From the NCBI RefSeq assembly GCF_051020765.1, contig NC_134933.1, positions 16,837,461-16,901,460 of the forward strand: 64,000 nucleotides of DNA, in the 5' to 3' direction. A program made the translations under genes and the position numbers. This document shows positions 33,739-47,594 of the stretch, one piece after another. How positions within the stretch are numbered: the stretch's first letter is position 1; each line of letters opens with the position of its first letter. The stretch comes from Lasioglossum baleicum (lineage: Eukaryota; Arthropoda; Insecta; Hymenoptera; Halictidae). The notes below the pieces were generated by a model that did no database searches, was not told the DNA's origin, and saw only the letters and a list, made by a program, of their open reading frames with translations.

Positions 33739-36700
33739 CTGCGCACACCAACCGAAACCAAAGTCGTTCATCGTCCCCTTTTGCCTTGGCGCCCCGGAGA
33801 CCGAGGGCCACCGCGAGCATACCGAGCACGAGATAATCCTGAACTAACAAGGGAGGGACTCTGACTGTCCAACTTTGATTTCAACGTTCGAATGTCGGAC
33901 GATACTCCGTCGATCCGGTAAAGCGTAGAGGCATCCACTTAGCAGCATCGCACGTGAACGACGCCAGACCATGCAAATGTGGATGAGTCCACCTATCCGA
34001 AAGTTAATTAATTGTGTCGTTGGTCTGATATCGTTCATGCGCGGTGTAGTTGAGTGGATGAGATCCTTAACACGTTCGCTACTACCGTCAGTTATGTACG
34101 ACATTCACGATCCCACAATTTACTCAAAGATAGTCTTTCAATATTTAAGTGAATTTAAATGGTTTCAAGCATTTGAACGATGAAGATGAGCATTGAAACT
34201 TCATGGTGGAAGCGAACGTGTTAAATGAGATTTCACTATAGATTGTTCGCGTCAGTGTTTTGCGAGGTGTAACGGTATTCGATCAAATAGAACGACAGAA
34301 ACGTTGCGTTCGATGTAGACTTTTAGTTACGAAGAAAGTTAGACGGGGTCTGAGTTATAAGGGCAGACGACCGCCTTGTAAGTAAGTTGCCTACCAGACG
34401 ACCGGCGTCGTTGTTGTGAAGCTTGACCAGCGTCTTGATGTCGCTGCGCTTCCGGTAGGGAGCGTCCATGAACTCGCGCGACTTTTTGAAGCCGAACTTG
34501 ACGTTGTCCCCGCATCCTCCCCATTCCCAGTCGCCCTCGGTCGGCAGACTCTTCTGGATCTCGGGGGTCGGGATAAACTTGCCGAGACGGTTACCTGCAC
34601 ACAGGGTTTCAGCGACTCGCGAGATCGAAGCGAAGCTTCCGGTGAGGGGTAGCTAATTTGAAGACTCTTACCTTTCGACGTCATTTTGTCGCAGGAACAT
34701 TCGACGAGGTGACCCATGGTGCAGGCTCTGGTGACGGCGTAGGTGACGCCTGCCGCGGTGATGGCGTTCACGAAACCCGTCTCCCTGGTATCTGAAAATA
34801 GACAGTCGAATCCTGAAGATCGCACAACGAGTCGATGCGAAGGGGACACGATCGGGAAAGGAGAAAGGTCTCTGTGGCAGGGGGCGGCAGGGGCGGGAGA
34901 GCGAAGAGAGCAAGAGGGCCGCGCGACGACGGGTTTCGGTGGCGTGTGTATTCGGTTTCACCTGTCACGTCTCCACTCCATCATTAGGCGGACAAAACAC
35001 GGCGGAGTTCCACCCCTTTTCAAAACGGCAGATTACCACCGCATCCGTGCAGCAGCGGTGTGCTCCATGTCCCTCCCCCTCTCTATCTCCGTCACCCATT
35101 GTCTCTCACCTGCTCCGGGCATCCGGGTTTTGCAAATTCTCTCTCTCTCGAATCCTTTTTTTTCCACTTCCGCGTGTCCAAGAGCTCTCTCTTTCTCTCG
35201 GCTCTCGAGAGGTTCGCCCGTCTCGCCTCTCGCCAGGATCAGGGAGCCGCGCCGCCGCGCCGCTGCCCCGTGCGAGTCCTTTTGGACTCTCTCGCGCGAG
35301 CAGAGTTCGCGTCGCCCGATTCGCTCGACTCGCTCTCGACTCGCTCGCGACAGATAGAATCTTGCGGGTCTCTGGATTAACTTATAATCGTAACGCGGAA
35401 TGCGGGGCCAATTACGGGTTCGGTCGAACGGGCCGCGGGAAACGGAGGAAGGACGCCGGAGACCCGCCGTACCCGGTCGAGTATCGCGGGCAGATCTGCC
35501 GGTCGGGGGAGCGATCGAATCGAAGCGTTTCCGCGCCGAGGCGAGACGAGAGGCGAGGTGAAACGCGGTGAGCCGCGAAGCAATTATCCGTTTCGAAAAC
35601 GCTCCGGCGGAAACCAGTCGGGCATACTAATGTCGCGGATCAAAGCACGCGACGCGGAATCTCGAGCGACATCGCGCCACGGTGAAAACGCGACGGAAAA
35701 AATCCTCGAAGCAGGATACCCTGGTAGAGGAGCGCCGAAACCACGCGGGGATCGGGGAACTGGTAACGTGGAACGGGATGGCCTCTCTGGATGGGCGCGA
35801 GAACGCGGGAAGGGGTTACACGTACGCGTTAAGTCTGGTTCTTCGGTGGTTCCCATGGATTCCAGCCGGGTATCTTCGGCGCGGATCGACGCACGGCCCG
35901 ACGGACGGACGGATGAACGAACGTACAGACGGAACGAGAAGACGCGGCTCCAAGAGAGAGAGAGAGAGAGAACCAGCCTGCCACCGCCCGCGTATCTTCC
36001 GATGCATCGCCTCACCTTTCAGTGCGTATTTAAACGATACGATAGTTTTATACGAGCGATCTGATATCGAGGTTCGAGAGCGAAAGCCTTCCTTGCCTGT
36101 TGCTTCGATCGCTGCTGCCGTTCGCCGTTACATCCGAGCTCCCCGAGGCCCGAGTTTGTGTTCGTTGCCAGTTGGCCGGGTCCCTTGCCTTTGCTTTGGC
36201 TCGCCGTTCTTTCGATCGCGATCGCGTTCCCCTCGTTCCCGCGAGTTCTCATCGATCTTTCAACGCGACGAAATCGTATGATCTCCCGTGCGTTCATCCT
36301 GCGCCCCGTGAATATGAGGTAAGGCGATCGCTAGTCCGATCGATCATTAGCAGGTAGCCCGTTTGTCTCCACCGTCGAAGCAACGCAACCGAGAAAAGAA
36401 AGGACGGCTCTCGCGCGACTGTTCCTCGCTGCTCGACGCGTTGAAATTCGTCTCGCGATCGACCGCGGCCGCGATCCTCGTATACTATACACAGACTCAT
36501 GGTGCTCGATGGTACCGAGGCGGCGCAAAGCTGTGCAAAGCTGTGGCACTGCTGTGCAGAGCGGCGAAGAAAAGGTAAAAGAGCGTGGTCGAGGGGTCGG
36601 GGAATGTTCGAGGCGGAGAGAAGCAGCAGGTAATATAAATCACTTCGAATCAATTAGACACGAGGGATCGCGAGCCGATGATCTTGCAGTGCCGGGCTGC

Positions 36701-39700
36701 CAGGTGCACGGACCGCGGCCATCGTCTCGGGTCGCCTCGACGGCTCAGCCAATTATCAGCATTCCGGGGCATTATCCTCGGAGCAAGAGTTACGCCGTGT
36801 TTAATTGCGAGTGTTCTTCTTCTCCTTCTTCTTCCACCGTTCCTTCTCGTCCCTGCCTCTTCCGTTCCTCTGCGTCGCCCCTGATTTTCGCGTTTACTCG
36901 CGAACCGACGCGCTCGGGAACGAACACCGATCGCGCTTCCGTTCGGAGATGGATCGTCGACCATCTCTTTCGCCGACTCGATCTGCCCCGAAACTCTTGC
37001 ACCGCGAGCAACACGGTGCCGTAAAGCTGTCGCAAGTTTAACAGCACCGCGCACAAACGACACCAGACCAACGTCGACGTATTCATTCCTCTGTGGGGGT
37101 CTTAAATCTCCCGCCTCTTTATAACGTAATTGATGTATGTAAATAAGCGCGCTTCGTGTATTATATCTCTTCTGTCCGAATAAACCGTGTAGAAATTAAA
37201 AGTGGTTTTAATCAAATTTGATCCACCCTGGCGAGTTTCAACAATTCCTATCGAAAGGAGGAGAAAGGAAAAAGAGGAGAGTATCGATGCATCGGTACCG
37301 CGCTAAGTGGGCCTTTAATCGTTTCGGTGGTGCGAACCTTTGCAACCATCCACCAGAAAATTGGCAGTAGCGGTGCAAACGCGTCTCTGTCGCTTCGCAT
37401 CGGGAAATGTGTGTGGGAAGCGCGACGTCGCGGTTCTCCGGTTAATTAATCGATGCTCTAGATAAGCTACAGAGCCTATGACAGCATAAATTACAGTTCG
37501 AGAACGAAAGCGCGCATTTACCGACCGATTACGGACTCTTACGGACCGAATGGGAGAAGAGCTTGGCACCGAAAAGGTTAAACGGTGTGCGATTCAAAGA
37601 TGTACACGGTGGATCGGAGAGCGACGCGTAGACGGGAGCGGTATTCGGTTGATTGCCGTGAAATTGCGGAATCGCGTAGATTCGCGGCACATTGGATGCG
37701 CATTGATTTATGGAATTTTCGCGCGAATCGTCGCCGAGTCGAGGAGCGCGCGCGCGAGTTCGATCTTCAGCTCCGGAGCGCGTAGCCTCGAGTATACACT
37801 CGGTCGTAAATCGCGCGGTGATTAATCGGTCCGTGGGATTATGTAAGCGTGTAATTTGCGACGACGCGGTGCATCGTGCCGCCATTGTAGGAATTATGTC
37901 GCCGGCTCGGTCGATCGACGCGGCCAGATACCATCGATCGGTCTCGACGAGTGATTTGTTTGGCCGGCTCGCGATTTATCGCGGTGGATGCGCCGATTCG
38001 TGCGCAATAGATCGCGAGCGGCCGACCGGTGCATCGATCGACTCGCGTCCGTAAATCGGCTCTCGGCGATTTCGCGTCGGCCCTTTTCGAAACGGGACGA
38101 AACGGGACGAAACGAGAAGAAACGAAACGAAACGAATCTCGTCGAGTGGTATCGCGCTCGAGAGACCGGATGCCGTGTTACCTGACCGTCTGCTCGTCTC
38201 CGCTCTAATTGCGAATAGATCCGGTGGTCCGAAAGGATAGCCGAGGAACAGAGAAGGAGGGCTGTAGGCGACCGAGGGCATAAATTGCAGGCCGCGTTCG
38301 TAAATAAAGAGAAGAATATCGAATACGGGAGGAGAGAGAGGAGTGAGGGGAGAGGGGGGGGACGCGCGGGATACGCGTTTAGTTAACCCCCGTGTATAGC
38401 AGATAGTACGAGAGAAACCTCTCCAATAAATACAGCGAGAACGGACGCATGAATGCCGGCAAAAATCGCCCAATGACCAATTGCGGCAACGGCCACTCGC
38501 CTTTTCTCGAGATTCCGCGAGATTTTTGAGCGGCGCGGTATCACCGCTGGATTCTCTTCTCTCGCAGGAATTTCTCCTCGGTCTCCCCGACTCTCTTTCT
38601 CCCTCTTCCTCTGCCTTTCTCTGTCTCCGGCCGGTCGACACCCATCGTCCCGCGTGCTCTTTGCCAGCCGAAGGAGCCCGGACTCGAAGATACCACGGTA
38701 ATTACGGCGAATCCTCTCTCTATCCGTCCGTTCCGTTTCTCTTCGTTCCTCTTTTCTTTGGCCATCACGACATAGGCGCATCTAGACCGAGTCGTCGCGG
38801 GGAATTCGCCGGGAAAACGCGATTCGAGGCAGCAGAGGCCAGACCTCGACGAGATACGAGGCGGCGGATTGAACCGAGCGGGAGCCGCAACGCGAGGCGA
38901 AAGGGACCGCGCGGAGCCACATTGAAACGGAGAACGAAGAACGCAGAACGATGAACGCTGCGAGCAGAACGCAAAAGATATGGAAGTTCTCGTTTTCTCT
39001 CCCTCCCGGTGTTCCTCTTGCTCTCCGGCAAGTTCCCTTCGGCGACTCGTGAAATCGACCGAGCATTCAAATGTCACCGGCGAACGGCCAGAGTCTAACA
39101 GAATAACAGATCTGTCCCGGCATTCCGCTCTCCTCTTTCCTCGCGAGGCCTTCCGTCACCCCCGTTCCTCTTCCTCTCTCGTGTCTCCTCCTCTTCTCCT
39201 TTCACCCTTTCTCCGATTCTCCCGATGGAAGTTAAAGCCACGGTAGCCGAGATACAATAAACGTACGGGACATTAAACTGTTTGCTATTGTCAATCCTTT
39301 GTGGGGGAATACCGGCTGCGCATCTCCACGGTACATCGAGCCATCGTCGTGTACAGTCTCCGGGAAAAGTATCAGAGTCGCGCGGCGCCCGCTATGGATA
39401 TTTAACCCATTTGCATCCAGAATTGTAGCGGAATAAACGACGCACGACGACGGCTGTCCCTTGTCGCCAAACGGGGAATTATAATCCGCGTAGTTCTCTG
39501 TCAATCGAGTACCGCGAATTGTTCGGACGTGGTCGCCTATTTATAGTAAAATGGTCGACTATATTCGACGCTCTAGATAAATTCCGAAGCTTGCGACGAA
39601 GTAGATTTCAGTTCGGCACATCTATTCTGTAAACGATCACGGTTACGACACGCCGAACAAAATCGGGATCGCTCCGCGTGGCTGTGAATCGGTTAAACCG

Positions 39701-42700
39701 CGCGTTTTCGGTCGCGCGATTTGCCTTTTGGATTGTTGGTGAGGGAGGACAGGTGTGAACGAATATGAAGACGGCTATGGATCCGCGCGGTTTCCGCCGT
39801 GTGTGAACAGGGTGTAAAAGTCGATCGAAACACATCGGTACAGTTGACCTACCGAAAACGAGGCGGCCTAGCGCCGTCTTAAATTGAGAACGTGGATCGG
39901 TATGCGACCAGGGAACCGCCGCACAATGGGGAAGCGTCAAGACGGTGAAAAGGTGAAAAGAGTCGAGGATGAACGGCCGAAAAGACTACGGTTCTCGCTG
40001 ACAGTGAACACCGGAGGCTCGTTTAGTCACGGGCAATTTCCTTCCTGCCGCGACGATGACGCGAGACGGCTTCGACAACTCGCTGGAAGTGAAAAAATTC
40101 GAGTTTCCCTTTTCAGCCGGAAGACACGCTTCCCCCATAATCGGCGCTCATGGCTCGCGTATTGTTGTTTCCTGCGGCGAGGGTGTCGACGAGTCGACCA
40201 CCGTCTCGCTGCTGGAGTGCTACGGATAAATCGTTGGAAATTACCTCGCTGAAACTTACCTGGGAAGATCTGCCTGGCTCTCCCCTCCACCTGCGTCGCA
40301 CCGTGTCAATTGAGTTTCGCGCGATTCCTCGAATCGAGGACCGTTTCTTGGTGCCGAACCGTTAGAAACACATTCTCGGACGAGCAAAGCGTCGATTCGC
40401 CGGCGTGGTTCTGCGAGCCGAGAAAGAAATCGCGACGAACCGATCGGCCGCGACGTGTGTGGCAATCTCGGAGACGCAGGTGTCGGTTTCCAGCTCGTGG
40501 AAAACGCGTCGGCCAACGCACAAATATTCGAGGCGAGAGAGAGCAGAGAAAGAGAGGCGTCCGAGACGGATCCGCGTCCTTTACGGAGCGCATTAGTTAG
40601 CACCGAGTTCGTGATGCGACAAAACACTTAGCGCCACGGCGCTAAATCGGTTTTAGCTTGCTGATTATCGTACCGCGCGCTCTTCTCGCTCTCCTCGCTC
40701 TCCTCTCTCTTCTCGTTTCCTCTTCGCTCATCCTCGCGCGGAGCTCCGAAACAGCGGCGCAAACCTCGGGTGTTTCGACGAGCTACCGATGAGGAAAACG
40801 ATCGGATCGCGAGCCACGGAGACGGCAGAACACCAAGTCGTAAGTTATCGAGTTTACTGCAAGATTCCAGCGACGCGGGATCGGGGATCCGATGAGATAT
40901 TCAGGAGCGAATTTTTACGAGCCGGCGACGCCGCTCGCTGCGCTCTTGCCGCCAAATAATTAGCCTCCGATTTAGTGGCGATTCCATTTAGCTCGCCACT
41001 CCTACCCTATTACCGAGAAACGCGAAACCCGGTGTGTCTCGAAGCGGCTCGGGACCAAGACGGCACATCCGACGGACCACCTTGGTCGAAAGCGTGGTTT
41101 ATTAAGCGTAAACCGTCCTCTTTATTCCCACGGGAGCTACTATGCTTGATCGCTTAATCGCTGTCGTGTCCAGAAACACGACGAATTCTCGAGACCGTCA
41201 TTGTCGAATCGAACAGACCGTGGCAATTAGCGCGAATGAAATCGGTGCAAGAACGTATGTATGTATTCGGCGGACCAATCGAATTGCACGAGAGTCGGGG
41301 TTCGAGTTTATTAACGCGCCAAGGTGAGCATCGTCGTTAGAGCTGAGAAATGTCGGTCGAACACGAGTTTTCGAGGCGATACACGTCGGAGGTAGCAGAG
41401 GCCTCCACAACCAAGCGAAAATCACCGATAAAACCGTCTCTGGGAAAAGTTGGACGCGTACGGAGGTACCGTGGCGGTCGTTCACCCGCGTTCGTCCTCG
41501 GAGGCCACCGAAATCTCGGCGGTCGAACCGAATTGTGTCCCCCAAAACGATCGAGAGTAGAAAGAACAATTTGTTTTGATTTCATGGCACGGAATATCCT
41601 CGGGTGAACCGAGAGGGAACTCGGAACCCCGAACCAGAACAGAACCACTCTGTTAATTTGACTGAGAGATAGGCAGCGTATCGAGGTTGGCTCTCGGAGG
41701 ATTTCTAGAGATTTGCCGTGGTCTCGTCGTTGTTCGGATCGCTGCTGGACCCGCGGTGCCGAACGAGGGAACGCAGCGGCCGTGTGGCAGCACAATAAAT
41801 TCCTTCCTCCTTTCGTTTCCCCCTAGGTAGCTCTTTCCACGGGTTTTGACGCCCGTGTTCCTCTTATCGCGACACGCGGCACCCCTCAATTAAGAGGTGC
41901 TGCTCGTCCACGAATGTTCTACCAGTCCAACCTCGGATCTTCCTCCGAACTCGGACCACACAGCGGGAGCTACCTGCGAGGCTAACCTATCGGCCGGATC
42001 GCGCCCATAAAAATTAAACGTCGCCAGATAAATAAACGTCAATCGAGAATTAAGATAGGCGCCGCCGGTAGCGTGCCTGTGTTTTCGGCCCTCTTCGCCT
42101 TTTCCCTCTGTGCACGCCCGTTAGGAATTTTTCCTCGGTTCGATCCTTCCAGCCCCGAGGATCGACCGACCCGGCTACCACGAATTTTTCTCTCTACCCC
42201 GTTACCGATCCGAAACTCGACCAATGGTCCGTCCTAAAAAGCAGAGACCTCCTCGAGGTCACTCGAATTTACCCGAAGAAGCCCGGACGTGTTTTACTAG
42301 GTCCGAGAACAGGCTGAGAGCGTATTTGCAAATACACGGCCGACGCGTTTGCGACCTCTGCGAACGTAACAAAAGCATGTTTTAGGTAGTACCCAGCAAC
42401 GTCGCCGAGGGTGGGCCAAAAACTCGGATATATTCTTCTTGCCGAGGACTTCCCAGGGCGAGCTGTCGTCGCCCGGAGCCGCAGATAAATGACGACGTCC
42501 AGGATTGTCACCCGAAACGACCGGTTAACACATCGTCGGTCCTGTCATCGATCCACGCCGGACAATAACGCACCCGGCGCGGCGGTCGGGATTTATGTAC
42601 CTGCCCCGTTCTACCTTTTTTCCGTGCCGAACCGAACCGAGCCGAGAGCCGACTACCGTTTCGAGATTTAAAGAAACCTTCGTTTTCCCGACCATGAGGA

Positions 42701-45700
42701 AGAAAGAGAGAGGGAGACCAACTGCAAACGACAGGAAGCGACGCGACGTAAAGCAACCGGTGCGACGGCCGCGCTGCTAATTACGATCACGAGGGAAATC
42801 GGTAGCAACGGAAGCTTGTCGGTCGTTTACGACGCAGCCGCAGCGAAGATCTTTACGATTCCCATACGAAGCATAATATAATCAGACTTTGTCGTCTTTA
42901 CGGCGTGGTATCGTTTTTGTGGGATGAGGGAAGCTCGTAAGCGCCAGGTGGAACGCAAATTAGAGCCCGTCGGTCCGGTCGAGTCTCGGGAGACCCGAGA
43001 GACTGGTCTGCGCGTTCCGCCGCGTGTGCGGTATCGGAATTCGATTCCGTGAATTCCATCGTGCGGCGGAAAGATTGCGCGTGTAGCAAATATTAAACGG
43101 AGAGGGCGAGAGGCCGAGGGGGGAGAGGGTTAATTAATCCCGTGGAGGTTCGAGAGACGGACCGAGGAGAGTCCGGTCGTGAAATAATACGACGAACCGT
43201 ATCGCCTGGAATCTCTCCGAGCGGGAGAGCGCCGTTCGTCAGGCATCGCCGACAGTGTCGGATATAATTCGATCATCGATCGTCCAGCCTGGAATCCACG
43301 CGTCGCGGCGGCACGCTGCGCCCCGGTGGTTGTAGACTGCTCTTTCTCGGTTCTCTCTCGGCTCCCTCGGCCCTTGGCCCGCTGACGAATCGTATCGGGT
43401 CCGCGCAGGAACCACGATCGACAGGATCGATGGTAATCTCGCGATCCTGGCCAACGGGGGATGTCGAAAAAGGGAGCTGAAGAGAAACGAGAGACGAGAG
43501 GAGCGAACGAGACGAGCAACGGGAGAAGAGAAGAAGACGAAACGGAACGGTCCTCGAGGACAGGCCCTGTCCGGCAATGAAGCCTTTAATTAAGGGAACA
43601 TATTGCCACTAATATCCGACGGACAGTGTCAATCTGTCAAGCTACCAAAAGGCACCGATCTGATAGCGGAACCTAGAGAGCAGTCCGGCCTATTGGACAC
43701 GCTGTCTTCGATTTAGTTGTCGTGCTCGATCACCCGGAATTAATACATCGGACGGGTAACTAAGCGAGCCACGCGGACAGGTTCGTTCTCCTTCTCGTCT
43801 GGCTCGGAACGCGCGCTAATCCAGTCGCGTGAGAATCTTGCCTCGCGCGCACCAACTCAAACCCGAGTTCGAGAGACCTCGTTCGATCGGCCGACCGATT
43901 TGTTCCATTTAGTCGAACCAAAAATTCAGACCGTTTCGATTCCAGGAAAATCGTTCGCTCGAGAGATCGTACGTATTTCACGAGATCCGGGTACGAACAC
44001 CTACCGAAGGGACACTGGTCTCTCACCGTACAAGTCTAACCGTGATAGTTAATCGTCTGTTGCGAAACGAAACGCCCCCTGCACCGGAATGGAACGAAAA
44101 AAGGACCGAGAATCGAGAGGTTTACGCCGCTTACGGATCCCGAACGGTGACACGCGACGTCGATGCGTGTACGCGAACGATTTTCGAGATCGGTGGGACC
44201 GATCGTTGCTGCAACCTGCACGGCACGGTGCGGCGCGGCGCGGCGCGGCGAACAGAGTCGTTCCGATTCGCGAGGACGCGGACGCTTCATCGATCGGTCG
44301 CGATTCGTCTCGAATAGAGCGATCAATGTCAAGGCGGAGCTCGAGAGCGAAACGGGGCCCCGAGGAGTGAACGTCTTCCGGAGGCGTTCCGTCCGGTCTC
44401 TCGGCCGCGTTTCATCGTAACGAATCAGGGTCCGGAGGCTCGAAAGGGAGCAGCGTGTAATCGACATCCGGCTCGCCTAATCTCCCAACGGTCCGCGCGC
44501 ACGATCCGCTCTAGTTGTCCACGCGTCGTTACGCGGTTTCCTCTCGTTACTCACCCCTCAGCAAAATCTTCCTCAGGGACCTTCGGATGGTGGTGCAGTT
44601 CCACCTACGGTTTCGAAACTGATACTGACACTCCCTGGTGCCGACCTGCACACCCCTCGCGATCTCCTTGAGCAACGAGGGCTCCTTCCGACAGATCTCC
44701 GCCATTTTGCCCTTCAGTCGCCTGGTTTTCTTGCAGATCAGCGTCGGGTCCATCACCAGCTGATTTCCAACGGTCCTGGAATCGTGAATCGGTATTCGTC
44801 TTTCAGGGGGAACGGTTCGATTGAGAAAAGGTTTTTCCGATGGGGGTTCACCGTCGAATCGGATCGGATCGGTTCGAAGCCCCCCCTGAAAGCCGAGAGA
44901 GCCGGAATAGGTAAAGAGTAACAAAAGGGACTGTGGACACGGCGCAGCCATTACGGTAATTAAATCTCCGAAGCCATTGTACTCGTGACAGGGTACCAGC
45001 AAAGAACTATCCAGAAACGGACACACGGCGAACCGAACCGATGCAAGAAAGAAGCGTTCGGACGGTCTGGCAAAAAGAGAAATCGGAGTCGAAGGGAATC
45101 GCGGACACGGTGGGAACCGCGAGTTCTCTCCTTCGGGACCAGAAAGAAGAAGAAGAGCAAGAAGAACAGGGACGAACGAAGGATCGAGACCGGGATCCGG
45201 ACGTAAAAACGTCCGAGAACCGGCAGAAGAAGAGGACCCGTATACCGATCGGAAGAAGAGAAACGATACGAGACGAGACGAGACGAGCTGGGACGGGACG
45301 GGACGGGACGGGACGGGACGGGACGGGACGAGACGAGACGAAACGAAAGGAAAGGGGAAACGTCGAAGAGGAGGCAGATGGAAAGGATAGGGGGCGGGAA
45401 GACAGTCCGGAGCGACCTTCGTTACGAAACGTTAATTAAGATCATTAGTTCTGCGTCGGTTGGATGCCGGGGCGCGTACACAACGGCCTCTCGGGAATGC
45501 AACGACCTTAATGGCAATAATTCCGTTAAGGACGGTTGCTCGCGCCCGTGTACGACGCTGGTTGCGGCCAGCGACGGCTCTGCCGCTTTTCGTTCCGCAC
45601 GAACCGCGACCAGAACAGGAACAACAGGAGGAACAAGAACACCGAGAAGAAACAGGAGAAGTCCGAGCGGTAATACGGCCGGCGCGGCGCGGCGCGGCGG

Positions 45701-47536
45701 AGAGTCCTGCGCCGCGCCGGTGACATCGTCATTTGGGCGAGAGGATTCTTTGCCTCGGACGGCGACTGTAACAGCGAGGACAAGAACGTCGAATACGCGG
45801 ACAAGAATTCGCGAGAAACTCGCGAACTGGAGAGATCGAAGCTCGGCGCAAACCGAGCCGGTTGCTCGCAGACCACAGCTCGCCCCCCGAAACAAAAAAC
45901 CCTAAACGTTTCTCCTCCCCTCTCTGGTTCTCCACTGTGCTCCGCTATGCTCCGCTTTCCGCTCTTGTTCGACCGGCAAAATATGATGCGTGCAACGTCT
46001 CTCACGGGACGGTCGCATCTCGAGCAACAACGAGCAAAAACTCTGATATTCCGAGCTCGATGCCTCTGACTACGGATCGTCCGTTAACAGACCACGCCAC
46101 CCTCGACAAACCCACCAGAACCGGACACGCGGTCGATTCTCGAAAAAGTACGGTAACGGCACGTGGAGTTTCACGGTTTCCCTGGGAACCCGGTAAACCT
46201 CTGTCTCTCCCTCTCCTCGCGCGAGGAGTCGAAAGTTGCGACTCGATTCTCTTATCTCGGTGCTAACAAACGAGGAACTAGCGCGCACACTAAAAATAGC
46301 CAATTTCACCGGCGGACCGCGTCGAAGCGGGTCGCGCGAGCTCGCGAGTCGGAAAGAGTGAACGTTGTCTCTCGGTTTTTTCGACGGTCTCTGATAACAA
46401 TACGGCGAATGACGAGACGCGACGCGTCGCTAGCCGAGAAAACCAGAAACTGGGGAAGAGTGAAGGAGCCCTGCTGCGTGACACTGTCCCGAACTTACGG
46501 TTCAAAGGATGACAGCCGAGGAATATTTGCGTTGGCTCTTTAACGAGCGCGCAGCTAGCCTCTCCTAACGCAAATAAACGCGCCGATCCGCGCGGTCTGC
46601 CGATACATCTCTCGCTACGAGTAACCTTACGACGTTATTAGTGCGAACGCGTCTCTCGTCTTCCGACGATTCGCTCGCTCGTTTGCTCGTTTACTCGCCT
46701 CGCGGGCTATTAATACCGAACGAGATCGGTTCGATGGCGTTGGAGTTGGAGTGGTCAAGAACACGCTTTGGGCGATGCTTGCTCGCGAAAGACGATCGAA
46801 AGTCGATGAAATTCGGGGAGAGAATCTGGGAGAGGATCGATACCGGACGAGGAATGGGATGGTATTCCCCGGGGCGGGAGGAGGAAAGAAGGACAAGGAA
46901 GGAGGAAAGGGTGGTAGTGGCCGCGTACGCGCATGCAAGAAAAGAACTGGAGGATGGACACGTCGTCGCGAACGAAAAGCGTGGAGAGGCCGGTTAGGGC
47001 GGTCGACTTATTTATTGCCTCATTAGACGCACTCACTTTGCTCGAAGGCAGCTCCACGCTGTCTGCTCGGATAGACAGTGACGAGAGAGCAAACGTAGCT
47101 GGCCTCGCTCGGCTTGTACATGCTAGGATGCCTCGGAACCTCGAAGCCTCGGAGCCCATCGAGAGGGAGAGAGAGAGAGAGAGAGAGAGAACACGAAGCT
47201 CTCGATAGAGAGCGCGAGAAAAAGGAGAACGGACCGTCCCCCGACTGCCGAAAGAACCCCGAAGAAGAAGGCATGGAACGAGGAACGCGAGCAGCAGGAC
47301 GAGCAGAAGAGGAACGCGAGATGCCTCGGTCCATCGTCGAATTCCTTGAATATCTCGCACCGACCGGACGAGGCCCTCGAGGATAGGAAGGAAACACGAC
47401 GGAAATCGGGAACCTCCGAGGACCCTCGAGGGATCGACCGGTCCTATCGATCCCGTCTACCACGCTAATTTCTCTTACCCGTTGATCTCGAGTCCCGTCG
47501 ACGGAGGAATTCATCAACCGACAGTGCCGAGAATCA

Positions 47537-47594
<58 letters not shown>

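Larger units (their letters stand above)
34792..44554 (-). other. Wnt6 intron 2
   Basis: A 9.8-kb intron, donor GGG|GTGAGT and acceptor TATTTTCAG. It contains (GA)n at about 35955-35971, a GAAAC/GGGAC pentamer run (38090-38135), a TTAGCGCC palindrome (40628-40645) and a (GGCGC)n run near 44230. No exon-like frame with a recognised domain lies inside. An intron this long in a developmental gene probably holds enhancers. Confidence 0.85.

Noticed and set aside
33430..33864. 144- and 145-codon frames on both strands over Wnt6 exon 5
   Set aside because: They are shadows of the conserved Wnt6 exon in other frames.
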